Counted from the first letter of the stretch, positions 9,185 to 19,510 are shown. The stretch is DNA of 64,000 nt from an uncultured Clostridia bacterium (GCA_944381145.1 CALWJZ010000005.1:1-64000); one strand, 5' to 3'. Program-made: numbers and translations. Notes: a model not told the origin generated them from the letters alone.

Positions 9185-9260
9185 ATGGAATTTTATTATT
9201 AATAATTTTTTAATTTTTTTAAACAAAAAAAATTTGCGACAAAAAATATTAAATTACAAC

Positions 9261-9281
9261 AAAAAAAGACTAGAACTAGTC
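9261..9281 (-). terminator. Terminator after acpS
   Basis: Short hairpin gacta/tagtc (9268-9281) with a run of seven T on the minus strand (A run 9261-9267). It lies 73 nt past the acpS stop and separates that operon from the toxin pair. Confidence 0.55.
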
Positions 9282-9353
9282 ATTTTTTATTATACAATTA
9301 TTAAAAACATATAATTTGAAAAAATATAACATCATAAATAAATTTTCAAAATG

Positions 9354-9728
9354 CTAATTTGGATTTTTTATAATACAAATAGCTGTTGCAACATCTTCTG
9401 AATGAGAAATACTAATTTTGATTTCTTCTACATTCATAGTTTTTAGCATTATTTTAGATTTATTTGATAAGACGCTCAGATAAGGTTTTCCGCTTGCTTC
9501 ATGCTTTATCTCTATATCACTTAAGTTTATACCTCCACCAATACCTATACCTAGCGCTTTTAAAAATGCTTCTTTGGCTGCATAGATACCTGCCAAACTC
9601 AAAGTTTGTCTATTTGTTTTTGAAACATATTCTATTTCATATGGCGTGAAATATTTTTCTAAAAAATGTTCATTTTGAACAAATTTTTCCATTCTTACAA
9701 CATCTAAAACATCAATTCCAACTTCCAT
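9354..9728 (-). CDS. acpS: Holo-[acyl-carrier-protein] synthase
   Basis: 124 residues. AcpS transfers 4'-phosphopantetheine from CoA to the serine of apo-ACP, needed for fatty acid synthesis, in the cytoplasm. Family motifs: GIDVLDVVR (residues 4-12) with the Mg-binding Asp6, FTPYEIEY, AGIYAAKEAFLKALG (~47-61) with the catalytic Glu, SGKPYL and SISHSEDVATAI. Length normal. AAGGAAG precedes the ATG. It follows recX by 3 nt in a yigZ-recX-acpS run. Confidence 0.95.
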   Translation of the reverse strand: MEVGIDVLDVVRMEKFVQNEHFLEKYFTPYEIEYVSKTNRQTLSLAGIYAAKEAFLKALGIGIGGGINLSDIEIKHEASGKPYLSVLSNKSKIMLKTMNVEEIKISISHSEDVATAICIIKNPN

Positions 9729-9731
9729 AAA

Positions 9732-10331
9732 TCATCTTCCTTTTAATCTATTAATAAATGAATTAATTTCATCAAAATCATAACCTCTTGAATAAAGAAA
9801 TCTACTAAGTTTCACATAAGTATTAGAATTGATTTCCCTGTTTTTTAAATACTTTGTTGCAACTAATTCTAGATTATCTGATTTTACTTCTTCAAGCAAA
9901 CTATTTATGATTAATTCACTAATGCCCTTTTGAATTAATAGTGATTTTAGTTTTAATCTACCATACTTTTTTGAATAAGTCAATATAAATGATTTTGCAT
10001 AATTTTCGTCATTAATATATTCGTATTCTTTTAATTTTTCTAAAACATAATTAATTGTTATTTCACTATAATTTTTCTTTTTTAAATAATCTTTTATTTG
10101 CTTTGTAGTCTTTAAATTGTTACTTATATACTTAACAGCTTTTTCTGTAGCTTTATATTTTTCATCGTCTAATATTAAATTATCAAGTTTTGCAGTATCT
10201 ATATCACTTCCAACTTTTAGATTTTGTTTCATTACGATTTCCAAAGACATTCCACAATAAAATCTATCGTCAAGATAGATATTTACTCTGTCATCATTAT
10301 TTTTTTGAATTTCTATTTTAGTAACTATCAT
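9732..10331 (-). CDS. recX: Regulatory protein RecX
   Basis: About 199 residues. RecX binds RecA filaments and damps recombinase activity. The pattern of three-helix repeats is visible: KAVKYISNNLKTTKQIKDYL with RR-like spacing, then KEYEYINDENYAKSFI (the conserved YIND..YA block) and GRLKLKSLLIQKGIS. I start it at the ATG at 10331, which directly follows the stop of the yigZ-like gene (TGAAATG); a TTG start at 10343 would add four residues and overlap that gene. It has no recA beside it; the partners here are a YigZ-family gene and acpS. Confidence 0.88.
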   Translation of the reverse strand: MIVTKIEIQKNNDDRVNIYLDDRFYCGMSLEIVMKQNLKVGSDIDTAKLDNLILDDEKYKATEKAVKYISNNLKTTKQIKDYLKKKNYSEITINYVLEKLKEYEYINDENYAKSFILTYSKKYGRLKLKSLLIQKGISELIINSLLEEVKSDNLELVATKYLKNREINSNTYVKLSRFLYSRGYDFDEINSFINRLKGR

Positions 10332-10332
10332 T

Positions 10333-10899
10333 TCATTTTCCAACTTTTTCTATATTATATTCAAAATTGATTGTTTCTTTCTCATCTAGTTCAAATATTA
10401 TTTTTACTTTTTCGCCGTATTCTATTTTTATTAATTTTCCACCTTTGATTTTTATATAGTTAAGTACCTTGTTTCTACTTTCTAAATCTACTTCTGTTAG
10501 AAATCTTTGTGTTGATTTTGTTTCTACATTTATAACATTATCCAAAACCAAATTTGCACTAGTAGTATAAGCTCTAATCAATCCACCTGCACCAAGTTTT
10601 TTACCTCCAAAATATCTAACAACAATGATTAAAATATTTTGAATTTTTTTCTTCTTAATTAATTCTAGCATGGGTTTTCCTGCAGTACCTGAAGGTTCGC
10701 CATCATCACTGCATTTTTCCACTCTTGGACTAGCCAACAAATAAGCATAACATACGTGAGTAGCATCTTTGTATTTGCTTTTGCACAAAGAAATTAAGTT
10801 TTTACACTCCTCTTCACAATCAACAGGATATGCAAAACTAATAAACTTAGATTTATTAATTACATAAATATTTGTACACTCTTTTTCAATAGTTATCAT
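10333..10899 (-). CDS. YigZ/IMPACT-family protein
   Basis: 188 residues. The N-terminal UPF0029 domain is clear: KSKFISFAYPV, ATHVCYAYLL, SDDGEPSGTAGKPML (~77-91) and VVRYFGGKKLGAGGLIRAY (~107-125). The C-terminal ~60 residues fit the ferredoxin-like DUF1949 domain. Bacterial members are conserved but their role is uncertain; eukaryotic IMPACT acts in translation control. No Shine-Dalgarno is visible, and a plausible promoter ends about nine bases before the ATG, so the mRNA may be nearly leaderless. First gene of the yigZ-recX-acpS run. Confidence 0.9.
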   Translation of the reverse strand: MITIEKECTNIYVINKSKFISFAYPVDCEEECKNLISLCKSKYKDATHVCYAYLLASPRVEKCSDDGEPSGTAGKPMLELIKKKKIQNILIIVVRYFGGKKLGAGGLIRAYTTSANLVLDNVINVETKSTQRFLTEVDLESRNKVLNYIKIKGGKLIKIEYGEKVKIIFELDEKETINFEYNIEKVGK

Positions 10900-10908
10900 A
10901 TCAAATTT

Positions 10909-10937
10909 ATTTTATCAACAATTCTCACAAAATACAA
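10909..10937 (-). promoter_or_regulatory. Promoter of yigZ-recX-acpS
   Basis: Minus strand TTGTAT (10932-10937), 17-nt spacer, TAAAAT (10909-10914). The expected transcript start falls only a few bases before the ATG at 10899. Confidence 0.4.
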
Positions 10938-11069
10938 TTTATTTTACAAAGATTTAACTAAAATTGCTTTGTTAAGTTGAAAATTTTTGTTAGACTAATT
11001 TAGTATTATAGGACCAAATCAAAAAAATTTTGGCTTTGGTACCGACATAACAAAAACTAGGAGTAAAAT

Positions 11070-11762
11070 ATGGAAACATTGAAAGAAGTAAATGAAATGT
11101 GCCCGGTTAAAAATTGCCAGTCGCATGGTCCTGCTGTTATTCCACAAGAAGGACATTGGGACAAAGTAACGAAAATAGAACAAATCAGTGGTTTTACACA
11201 TGGATGTGGAATGTGTGCACCACAACAAGGAACTTGCAAATTATCTTTAAATGTCAAAAACGGCATAATTGAAGAAGCTTTAGTTGAAACAATAGGTTGT
11301 AGTGGTATGACACAATCAGCTGCAATGGCTGCAGAAATTTTACCTGGAAAAACAATTTTAGAAGCTTTGAATACTGACTTAGTATGTGATGCAATAAATG
11401 ATGCAATGAAACATTTATTTTTGCAAATTGCCTATGGTAGAACACAATCTGCATTTTCTGATAACGGCTTACCTGTAGGTTCAGCATTAGATGATTTAGG
11501 AAAAAATAGAAGTAGTATTATTGGTACACACTTTAGTACCAAGGCTAAAGGAACTAGATATTTACAAACAGCAGAAGGATATACAACAAAACTAGCACTT
11601 GACGAAAATAATGAAATTATTGGCTATGAATATGTTAATTTGAATAATATGATGAGATTAATTCGAAACGGAAAAGATGTAAAAGAAGCCTACACAGAAA
11701 GCATCAAAACTTATGGAAGATACGAAGATGGAATTAAATTCATCGATCCTAGAAAGGAGTAA
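11070..11762 (+). CDS. NifU-like iron-sulfur scaffold-type protein, partner of GGGtGRT protein
   Basis: 230 residues. After a Cys-containing start (CPVKNCQSHG) comes HGCGMCAPQQGTC (~48-60) and a NifU/IscU-like block TIGCSGMTQSAAMAAEILPG (~80-99) followed by GKTILEAL. Such proteins are usually annotated as iron-sulfur cluster assembly scaffold-like; several cysteines are placed to bind a cluster or metal. It is paired with the next gene, a GGGtGRT protein, three bases downstream, an arrangement I know from anaerobic Firmicutes and Bacteroidetes, where the joint function is not established. AGGAG precedes ATG. Confidence 0.85.
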   Translation: METLKEVNEMCPVKNCQSHGPAVIPQEGHWDKVTKIEQISGFTHGCGMCAPQQGTCKLSLNVKNGIIEEALVETIGCSGMTQSAAMAAEILPGKTILEALNTDLVCDAINDAMKHLFLQIAYGRTQSAFSDNGLPVGSALDDLGKNRSSIIGTHFSTKAKGTRYLQTAEGYTTKLALDENNEIIGYEYVNLNNMMRLIRNGKDVKEAYTESIKTYGRYEDGIKFIDPRKE

Positions 11763-11765
11763 TAT

Positions 11766-12767
11766 ATGATAACATTTGAAGGATATGATAGAAGAATAGA
11801 TAAAATTAACGAATGTATACAAAAATATAATTTGATTAGTTTAGAAAATTGCAAAAATATTTGCATGAATTCAGGAATTGACGTAGAAACAATTGTAAAA
11901 GAAATTCAACCAATTTGTTTTGATAATGCAATATGGGCTTATACATTAGGAACAGCTATTGCCTTAACAAAAAAATCACAAACAGCAGAAGAATGCGCAG
12001 AAAATATTGGCATTGGACTGCAAGCATTTTGTGTTAAAGGTTCTGTCGCTGATAGTCGTCAAGTAGGTATTGGACACGGGAAACTTGCAAGCATGTTACT
12101 AAATGAAAATACAAGATGTTTTGCTTTGCTTGCTGGTCACGAAAGTTTTGCTGCAGCAGAAGGAGCATTGGGAATTGTTAGAAATGCTAACAAAGCAAGA
12201 AAAACTCCTCTTAGAGTTATTCTAAACGGATTAGGAAAAGACGCTGCTTATTTAATATCAAGAATAAATGGCTTCACATATGTAAAGACTAGATACAATT
12301 TTGAAAATCAAGAATTAGAAATTTTAGAAACAAAAAAATTCTCAAATACATATAAATCTGAAATAAAAGTATATGGTTGTGAAGATGTTACAGAAGGTGT
12401 TGCAGTCATGAAACATGAAGGTGTAGATATTTCAATTACTGGAAATTCTACAAATCCTGTTAGATTCACTCACCCAACAGCTGGAATCTATAAAAAATGG
12501 TGTATAGAAAATGGCAAAAATTACTTTTCTGTAGCATCAGGTGGTGGTACAGGAAGAACTCTTCACCCAGATAATGTTGGTGCAGGTTCTGCAAGTTATG
12601 GTTTAACTGATACTATGGGAAGAATGCATGCAGATGCACAATTCGCAGGTTCTTCATCCGTTCCTGCTCATGTAGACATGATGGGTTATATTGGAATGGG
12701 TAATAATCCTATGGTAGGAGCAACTGTTTCACTTGCTGTTAAAACATATGAAGCATTAAACAAATAG
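11766..12767 (+). CDS. GGGtGRT protein
   Basis: 333 residues. The family name motif is present as SGGGTGRTLHPDNVGAGSAS (~260-279), followed by a conserved C-terminal block with GRMHADAQFAGSSSVPAHVDM. The central part has alternating hydrophobic strands (ALLAGHESFAAAEGALG). No enzymatic activity is known to me. AAAGGAG precedes the ATG and overlaps the end of the NifU-like gene, so both are made together. A bidirectional terminator follows. Confidence 0.9.
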   Translation: MITFEGYDRRIDKINECIQKYNLISLENCKNICMNSGIDVETIVKEIQPICFDNAIWAYTLGTAIALTKKSQTAEECAENIGIGLQAFCVKGSVADSRQVGIGHGKLASMLLNENTRCFALLAGHESFAAAEGALGIVRNANKARKTPLRVILNGLGKDAAYLISRINGFTYVKTRYNFENQELEILETKKFSNTYKSEIKVYGCEDVTEGVAVMKHEGVDISITGNSTNPVRFTHPTAGIYKKWCIENGKNYFSVASGGGTGRTLHPDNVGAGSASYGLTDTMGRMHADAQFAGSSSVPAHVDMMGYIGMGNNPMVGATVSLAVKTYEALNK

Positions 12768-12777
12768 ATAAAAAAAG

Positions 12778-12816
12778 CACATTGTTTTATTTTAAAATAT
12801 TACAATGTGTTTTTTT
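12778..12816. terminator. Bidirectional terminator between GGGtGRT gene and ABC permease
   Basis: cacattgt (12778-12785) pairs with acaatgtg (12802-12809); T run follows on the plus strand and a run of seven T on the minus strand, so it can serve both converging genes. Confidence 0.8.
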
Positions 12817-12829
12817 ATAATATTTAGTA

Positions 12830-14386
12830 TCAACAATCTAATTTGTTGAATCTATTTTTTCCATCAATAAATAATAATAATACAGAAATAATGGCTAAAA
12901 TTAAATAAAATGCTAAAGTTATCCAGCCACACATATATATGTTTACTCCAAATAAATTTAAAATTATAGGAAACATAGCAATAATTATTCCAAACAGCAT
13001 AGTTACAAGAATACTTGCACTATTTTTTACAACTTGAACTTCACTATCCCACTTTAATTTTGGTAATAATAAATTTATGTATGTTCCCATAAAAGAAATA
13101 ACAATATTTAAAATAAGTGGCAAAAGTATAAACATTATCCATTCAAATTGTCCACCATGAAAAACAAGTAGAATAATAATTGCAGTAATTAAATGAACTG
13201 GTATAAATAAAATCATATTAACCAAACTTTTTGCTAATAAAATTTTTTTTGTATTAGATGGAGTACTTCTCAAAATCCATAAACTTTTGCCTTCTAATGA
13301 AATAGAACAAGCACTTGACATTGTCATTGAAGCCATAAATAAATATACTAAAATTACAACAGAAAAAAAATTTTGTGTTACATTTTCTTGACCAAAAATT
13401 ACAGAAAAATCCATATCATTTTTAACACATAAAAATATAGTCAGAATGACAAGTAACATAGGTCCTATAATTGTGTTAATCATATAAATAGGAGTATCAA
13501 AATATTTTTTTAATTCTTTATTTAACATTCCATCAAAAAGTCCACCTTTAGAAAATTTTAGAGTGTCACTTTTGATGTTATATGATAAATATGACTTACC
13601 ATAAATATATGAATATGCAATCATTCCTAATATAAAAAGGAATAAAACCAATAAACTTATATATAATAAGCACAATAAATTGTTATCAACTATTAATTTT
13701 ACACACCAACCAACAATAAAATTGCTACTCAAAAATTTCTCTATTGTATCACTTGTTTGAAAACCCATAATAGATGAATTATACATATACACTGCAAAAA
13801 AAGCACCAAATAAAAGTATTACCAAAACTGCTTTTATTACGTTAGCATGTTTCAACTTATTGAAAAGTTTTGAAACCACAAAGTCAACACAATAACTTAT
13901 TCCAATAGAAAACAACGGCAAAAAAACAAGCAAAAACAAATTCCAAAAAATTATATTTGCTGATATTTCAACAAAAATACAATACAAAATAGTTGTTGGC
14001 AAGATAATCATAGAAATTATAAGCAACAAAAATAAATATTTTGATATTGTTTTGGAAATAACAATATCAATTTTTTTTATTGGCATTGACAATAACAAAT
14101 CAGAATCTTGAGTTTTGGCTTTTCCATTTAAACTTTGAAAAGCAAATAGAATTAACAACATAAGCACAATTTGATATGAGTTAAAAAGAGGTATCTCACC
14201 AAGACCCAATTCCCCCATAGTTTTGAAAAGTGCCAAAACTTGAAATCCATAAATAGTACAAATTCCAATGTAAAAAAGAATACAAAGAGACACTATTAAA
14301 TAAGTTCTCTTTCTAGCCCTTTTACCTTGTATAGAACCTAAAAAACAATTTATGTTATTTTTTAGAAGAATATTTAAATTTTTCAT
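12830..14386 (-). CDS. ABC transporter permease (ABC-2 type)
   Basis: 518 residues with about twelve hydrophobic segments in two halves and a basic N-terminus (GKRARKRTYLI). It overlaps the ATP-binding protein gene by 4 nt (ATGA), so it forms the membrane half of that transporter. Segments such as SDLLLSMPIKKIDIVISKTI and SLWILRSTPSNTKKILLAKS are typical of large ABC-2 export or efflux permeases in Firmicutes. Substrate unknown. The operon appears to begin with the fba gene upstream. Confidence 0.85.
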   Translation of the reverse strand: MKNLNILLKNNINCFLGSIQGKRARKRTYLIVSLCILFYIGICTIYGFQVLALFKTMGELGLGEIPLFNSYQIVLMLLILFAFQSLNGKAKTQDSDLLLSMPIKKIDIVISKTISKYLFLLLIISMIILPTTILYCIFVEISANIIFWNLFLLVFLPLFSIGISYCVDFVVSKLFNKLKHANVIKAVLVILLFGAFFAVYMYNSSIMGFQTSDTIEKFLSSNFIVGWCVKLIVDNNLLCLLYISLLVLFLFILGMIAYSYIYGKSYLSYNIKSDTLKFSKGGLFDGMLNKELKKYFDTPIYMINTIIGPMLLVILTIFLCVKNDMDFSVIFGQENVTQNFFSVVILVYLFMASMTMSSACSISLEGKSLWILRSTPSNTKKILLAKSLVNMILFIPVHLITAIIILLVFHGGQFEWIMFILLPLILNIVISFMGTYINLLLPKLKWDSEVQVVKNSASILVTMLFGIIIAMFPIILNLFGVNIYMCGWITLAFYLILAIISVLLLFIDGKNRFNKLDC

Positions 14387-15090
14387 TTATTTGTCTCCAA
14401 AAAAACTTCCTCTAAACTTTTGTCTTTTTTTATTTCTGCCATAGAGCCTGACTTTACAATTTTTCCATTTTTAATAATAGCAACTTTATTACATAATTTT
14501 TCAGCCACCTCAAGAACATGCGTGGAAAAAAATATAGCACCACCCTGTTTACAAAATTCTTTCATAATTTCTTTTACAACATAACTAGCTTTAGGATCCA
14601 AACCAACAAATGGCTCATCTAAAACTAATAATTTTGGTCTATGTACCAAACTAGCTATAATTACTAACTTTTGTCTCATGCCATGGCTATAGTTAGAAAT
14701 TGGATTGTTTAATTCATCTTTTAGTCCTAAAAGTTCTGAATACTTGTTTGTTAATTCCTCCCTGTCTTTTTTGCTTACTTTGTAAATATCAGATATCAAA
14801 TTAATATATTGAATTCCAGTTAATGTATCATATACATCAGGATTATCAGGAATATATGCAATAATAGATTTAACTTTCATAGCGTCATCTTTTATAGAAA
14901 TTCCATCAACAATTATATCTCCTTCCGTTACATCATTAATTCCTACAATACTTTTTATTGTAGTAGTTTTCCCTGCTCCGTTAGGGCCAATAAATGCAAA
15001 AATATCTCCTTTTTTTACATTTAAACTTATATTTGACGCTCCAACTTTTCCATTTGGATAAACTTTTGAATAATTGATTAATTTTAACAT
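14383..15090 (-). CDS. ABC transporter ATP-binding protein
   Basis: 235 residues, complete ATPase: Walker A GPNGAGKTT (~35-43), signature NYSHGMRQKL (~134-143, SHGMRQ in place of LSGGQ), Walker B LLVLDEPFVGLD (~154-165), and the switch histidine in FFSTHVLEV. The SHGM signature and short length fit the exporter-type ATPases paired with ABC-2 permeases. Ribosome site is weak (AGGTATAAT), 23 nt behind fba, so translation may depend on the preceding gene. Confidence 0.93.
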   Translation of the reverse strand: MLKLINYSKVYPNGKVGASNISLNVKKGDIFAFIGPNGAGKTTTIKSIVGINDVTEGDIIVDGISIKDDAMKVKSIIAYIPDNPDVYDTLTGIQYINLISDIYKVSKKDREELTNKYSELLGLKDELNNPISNYSHGMRQKLVIIASLVHRPKLLVLDEPFVGLDPKASYVVKEIMKEFCKQGGAIFFSTHVLEVAEKLCNKVAIIKNGKIVKSGSMAEIKKDKSLEEVFLETNK

Positions 15091-15113
15091 ATTATACCTA
15101 ATTCAAATTTTTT

Positions 15114-16043
15114 TTATGCCTTATTTGAACTACCAAACACATTGTCCATTTTATGACAGACTTGTTGTTTTATTAGTTCCATTCCTACTTCATTATATTT
15201 TCGCATATCTACATTTTCAGGATTTTCAACTAATGATTTCCTAATTCCTGCTGTGAAACTAAGTCTTAGATCACTATCAACATTTACTTTGCATACATTT
15301 AAACTACAAGCATACCTTAACATATCCTCAGGTATTCCAACTGAACCTGTTAATTTTGCTCCAAAATTTTCAGCCATTTTAACAATATCTTGAGGAATTG
15401 AACTAGCACCATGCAAGACAATTGGAAAATCAGGCAACAATTTAGCAACTTCTTGCAAAATGTCAAACCTAAGTTTTGGTTCACCTTTAAATTTGACTGT
15501 TCCATGACTTGTTCCTATTGCAATTGCCAAACTATCAACTCCCGTAGCTTTTACAAAATCATATGCTTCTTTTGGATTTGTGTATTTAGCGTCATCTTCA
15601 CTTGCACTAACCTCATCTTCTACTCCAGCCAAAACACCGATTTCTGCTTCAACAGTTACATTATGTTTATGTGCATACTCAACCACTTTTTTAGTTAGTT
15701 CAATATTTTCATTATACGGCAAACTAGAAGCATCAATCATTACATTAGTAAAGCCAGCATCGATTGCAATTTTACAATCTTCGAATGTTTTTCCATGATC
15801 TAGATTTAAACAAACAGGTACTGTCATATTTTTTGCATAAGATTTTGCAATAGCAACAAGTGTATCAACACCAGCATATTTTATTGCACCAGTAGAACAT
15901 TGTATTATTACAGGACTTTTCTTTGCTTCAGCACTTTCAAGTATACTTTTGCAAGTTTCAATATTAACAAAATTAAAAGCTCCAATTCCATAATTATTTT
16001 TAAGTGCATGTGCTAACATATTTTTTGCATTTTGTAATTCCAT
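15114..16043 (-). CDS. fba: Class II fructose-bisphosphate aldolase
   Basis: 309 residues. Cleaves fructose-1,6-bisphosphate to dihydroxyacetone phosphate and glyceraldehyde-3-phosphate in glycolysis. Class II (zinc) features are present: GIGAFNF near the N-terminus, LNLDHGKTFEDC (~79-90) with catalytic Asp and zinc His, VEAEIGVLAGVEDE (~132-145), AIAIGTSHGTVKF and VLHGASSIP (~213-221), and the C-terminal KVNVDSDLR. Length and order are normal. AAGGAG precedes ATG. It heads a likely operon with the ABC transporter. Confidence 0.95.
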   Translation of the reverse strand: MELQNAKNMLAHALKNNYGIGAFNFVNIETCKSILESAEAKKSPVIIQCSTGAIKYAGVDTLVAIAKSYAKNMTVPVCLNLDHGKTFEDCKIAIDAGFTNVMIDASSLPYNENIELTKKVVEYAHKHNVTVEAEIGVLAGVEDEVSASEDDAKYTNPKEAYDFVKATGVDSLAIAIGTSHGTVKFKGEPKLRFDILQEVAKLLPDFPIVLHGASSIPQDIVKMAENFGAKLTGSVGIPEDMLRYACSLNVCKVNVDSDLRLSFTAGIRKSLVENPENVDMRKYNEVGMELIKQQVCHKMDNVFGSSNKA

Positions 16044-16066
16044 ATTTTACTCCTTCTATTTTTATA

Positions 16067-16095
16067 ATTTTATTACAATAATCAATTTTTTTCAA
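16067..16095 (-). promoter_or_regulatory. Promoter of fba
   Basis: Minus strand TTGAAA (16090-16095), 17-nt spacer, TAAAAT (16067-16072), 24 nt before the fba start. Confidence 0.5.
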
Positions 16096-16240
16096 GCAAA
16101 AAGGAATACTAACAAAAAATAAAATAAATTTTTTTCAAACAATCTTTTTATTTGTGTTTTTTTTTAGATTAATATACAATATAATTTATAAGAGAATATT
16201 TTTTCTAGTAGACACAAAAAATAAACTTAAGGGGTAAACT

Positions 16241-17134
16241 ATGAAAGTTGCTTTTATAATTCCTGTATTAGATGAAATTAATATAGAGAAAACTTTTAAT
16301 AAAATTAATGAAGCTTGCGATATAGAACATGACATTTTTTTTGCAATAAATGGAAAACTTAATAGTTTTTTCACTCAAGTAAGGACGACATTTTTAAGCG
16401 ATAGTTCGGTAAAAGCTTTTATGGTAGATAGACCAGTAAATGAACACAAACTTATCACTTTAGGTATGGAACTAACTGAAGATTATGATGCGACTATCAT
16501 TTACTCTGGAAAAGAATTACCAAATACTGATGTTATAAAAGCATTTTTATCTAGCTGGAAAGCAGGAAACAAAATTGTATATTTAAAAAAGGAATATTCA
16601 GGCTTTAAAAAAATTGGCGTGAATATAAGAAGAGCATTTTATAAACTTGGCATAAAGATATTGGGAATATTCAAAGATAGATGTGCTGAAACTGATATTC
16701 AACTTCTTGATCAAGATGTTGTAAAAACAATTAATCAATTACCACAAAAAAATAGACAACTTAGAGTTTTAGATAGCTTTGTAGGATATCCGACTGACAT
16801 AATTCAAATTGAAATTGACGGCAAAATGAAAGAAAACAAAAATTATGACGAAAAGATTAAACCTTATGTAGTTTGCAAAACCATGTCAATTTTGTCTCTA
16901 GTATTATCATTAATTATTTTAGGTATTGCTTTTGTAGGCATTGGTCTAGAATGGCAAATTCCTGCAGTATTATATATAACTCTTTTCGTGATTGGAATAT
17001 TTGGACTGGTATTATCTTTTATATTCTCAATTAAGAAAACTTTACACTTTAGAGTTGGTCAGAATTTTGAGTTGGCAGAACTAAAAGATTTGAGTAATAA
17101 AATAGAAAAATATAATATATCCAGCAAAAAATAG
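16241..17134 (+). CDS. GT2-like glycosyltransferase-fold protein with two C-terminal membrane segments
   Basis: 297 residues. The start VAFIIPVLDEINIEKTF resembles the nucleotide-binding beginning of family 2 glycosyltransferases, and two membrane segments near 215-275 recall DPM1/GtrB-type enzymes acting on lipid-linked sugars. However, the usual DXD in the first domain is not evident (the equivalent place reads ATIIYSGKELP), so activity is uncertain. AAGGGG precedes ATG. It is a single gene ended by a strong terminator. Confidence 0.7.
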   Translation: MKVAFIIPVLDEINIEKTFNKINEACDIEHDIFFAINGKLNSFFTQVRTTFLSDSSVKAFMVDRPVNEHKLITLGMELTEDYDATIIYSGKELPNTDVIKAFLSSWKAGNKIVYLKKEYSGFKKIGVNIRRAFYKLGIKILGIFKDRCAETDIQLLDQDVVKTINQLPQKNRQLRVLDSFVGYPTDIIQIEIDGKMKENKNYDEKIKPYVVCKTMSILSLVLSLIILGIAFVGIGLEWQIPAVLYITLFVIGIFGLVLSFIFSIKKTLHFRVGQNFELAELKDLSNKIEKYNISSKK

Positions 17135-17135
17135 A

Positions 17136-17162
17136 AGTTTGCACTAGTGCAAACTTTTTTGT
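17136..17162 (+). terminator. Terminator of GT2-like gene
   Basis: Perfect palindrome agtttgca (17136-17143) ctag tgcaaact (17148-17155) followed by TTTTTTG, two bases after the stop codon. Confidence 0.9.
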
Positions 17163-17260
17163 TAAATAGTATAAAAATAAAAATTATTAAAATAATCATA
17201 TTATCAATTAATAAGGCAATAATAAATATCATGGATATTTACAAAAAGAGGTAATATGAT

Positions 17261-18379
17261 ATGTTTAATAGAATCAATTTTGAAAAAGAACTTGCACACA
17301 AACTTGTAAACCACTCTTGCAAACTCAAAGAAAATGAAAAAGTTTTGATAACATATAGCGATACTCCAAATAGCTTTATAGAACTTTTGATTGAAGAAAT
17401 ATCAAAGGTGTCTGCAATTCCTATACCTTTTAGAATGGATAAACCTTTGAAACGAAGAATTCTTATAAATTCCAATGAAAAAAGCATTTCTTATTATAAA
17501 AAAATTGTAGAACCAATAATGAAAGATATGGACGCAGTAATATTGATTAGTGGTAGCCACAATGATTTTGAGTTCAATGATATTTCCAACAAAGTTATGC
17601 TAGATTATAATAAATTATATGTAGAGCCAATTCATTTCAAAATACGATGTCAAAAAAAATGGGTGTTACTACGTTACCCTACCCCATCATTTGCACAAAG
17701 TAGTCATCTTAGCACAGAAAGTTTTTATGAGTTTTTTTTCAAAGTTTGTACTTTGGATTATGAAAAACTACATGAAAAAATGACCCCATTAAAAAACCTT
17801 ATGGAAAATACTGACCAAGTAAAAATAATTGCTAAAGATACAGATTTAACTTTTTCTATAAAAAATATGCCCGCAATAAAATGCAGTGGACAATGCAATA
17901 TTCCAGATGGCGAAATTTATACAGCACCATTAAAAAATAGTGTTAATGGATATATTACATTTAATGTTCCTGCTATAGATAATGGAGTTGAATTCAATAA
18001 TATAAAATTAGAATTTAAAGATGGAAAGATTATAAACTTTGATTGTAACAATAATATCAAATTTAAAGAAATATTAGATACAGATAATGGAAGTAGATAT
18101 TTAGGAGAATTTGCATTTGGTCTTAATCCTTATTGTTCTACACCAATAAAAGATATTTTATTTGACGAAAAAATGCATAGTTCAATTCATCTAGCAATAG
18201 GAAGCAGTTATGAAGATTGTGATAATGGAAACAAAAGTGCTGTACATCTAGACTTAATTCAAAAACACACACCTGAATATGGTGGTGGCAAAATATATTT
18301 TGATAATCAATTAATTTATGAAAATGGCAAATTTATATGTCCTAATTTAGTTGATTTAAACTTTGAAAAATTGGTATAA
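17261..18379 (+). CDS. M29-family aminopeptidase
   Basis: 372 residues, similar to thermophilic-type aminopeptidases (AmpS/PepS, M29), cytoplasmic metallopeptidases that remove N-terminal residues. Motifs in order: SGQCNIPDGEIYTAP (~208-222) with the metal-binding Glu, GSRYLGEFAFG (~278-288) with a second Glu, and SIHLAIGSSY plus a C-terminal HLDLI carrying His and Asp ligands. AGAGG lies ten bases upstream of the ATG. A gap promoter seems to overlap its 3' end. Confidence 0.88.
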   Translation: MFNRINFEKELAHKLVNHSCKLKENEKVLITYSDTPNSFIELLIEEISKVSAIPIPFRMDKPLKRRILINSNEKSISYYKKIVEPIMKDMDAVILISGSHNDFEFNDISNKVMLDYNKLYVEPIHFKIRCQKKWVLLRYPTPSFAQSSHLSTESFYEFFFKVCTLDYEKLHEKMTPLKNLMENTDQVKIIAKDTDLTFSIKNMPAIKCSGQCNIPDGEIYTAPLKNSVNGYITFNVPAIDNGVEFNNIKLEFKDGKIINFDCNNNIKFKEILDTDNGSRYLGEFAFGLNPYCSTPIKDILFDEKMHSSIHLAIGSSYEDCDNGNKSAVHLDLIQKHTPEYGGGKIYFDNQLIYENGKFICPNLVDLNFEKLV

Positions 18380-18380
18380 T
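18351..18380 (+). promoter_or_regulatory. Possible promoter of gap
   Basis: TTGATT (18351-18356), 18-nt spacer, TATAAT (18375-18380), lying in the last codons of the aminopeptidase gene. An inverted repeat aatgga-atta-tccatt (18392-18407) follows where transcription would start. Confidence 0.4.
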
Positions 18381-18393
18381 ATTAATTAAGTAA

Positions 18394-19437
<1,044 letters not shown>

Positions 19438-19510
19438 TTAATTTAATCAAACCAATAATATATAATGTTTAGATTAATTTCCTATAACTTTTGAATGAAA
19501 ATGGAAAAAA

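Noticed and set aside
10975-11025. Promoter of the NifU-like gene
   Set aside because: Several TTGAAA/TAGTAT-like hexamers exist but none has both good sequence and good spacing, so I do not list one.
11019-11266. Two minus-strand open frames opposite the NifU-like gene
   Set aside because: They lie over the start of a well-supported plus-strand gene and show no family or ribosome site.
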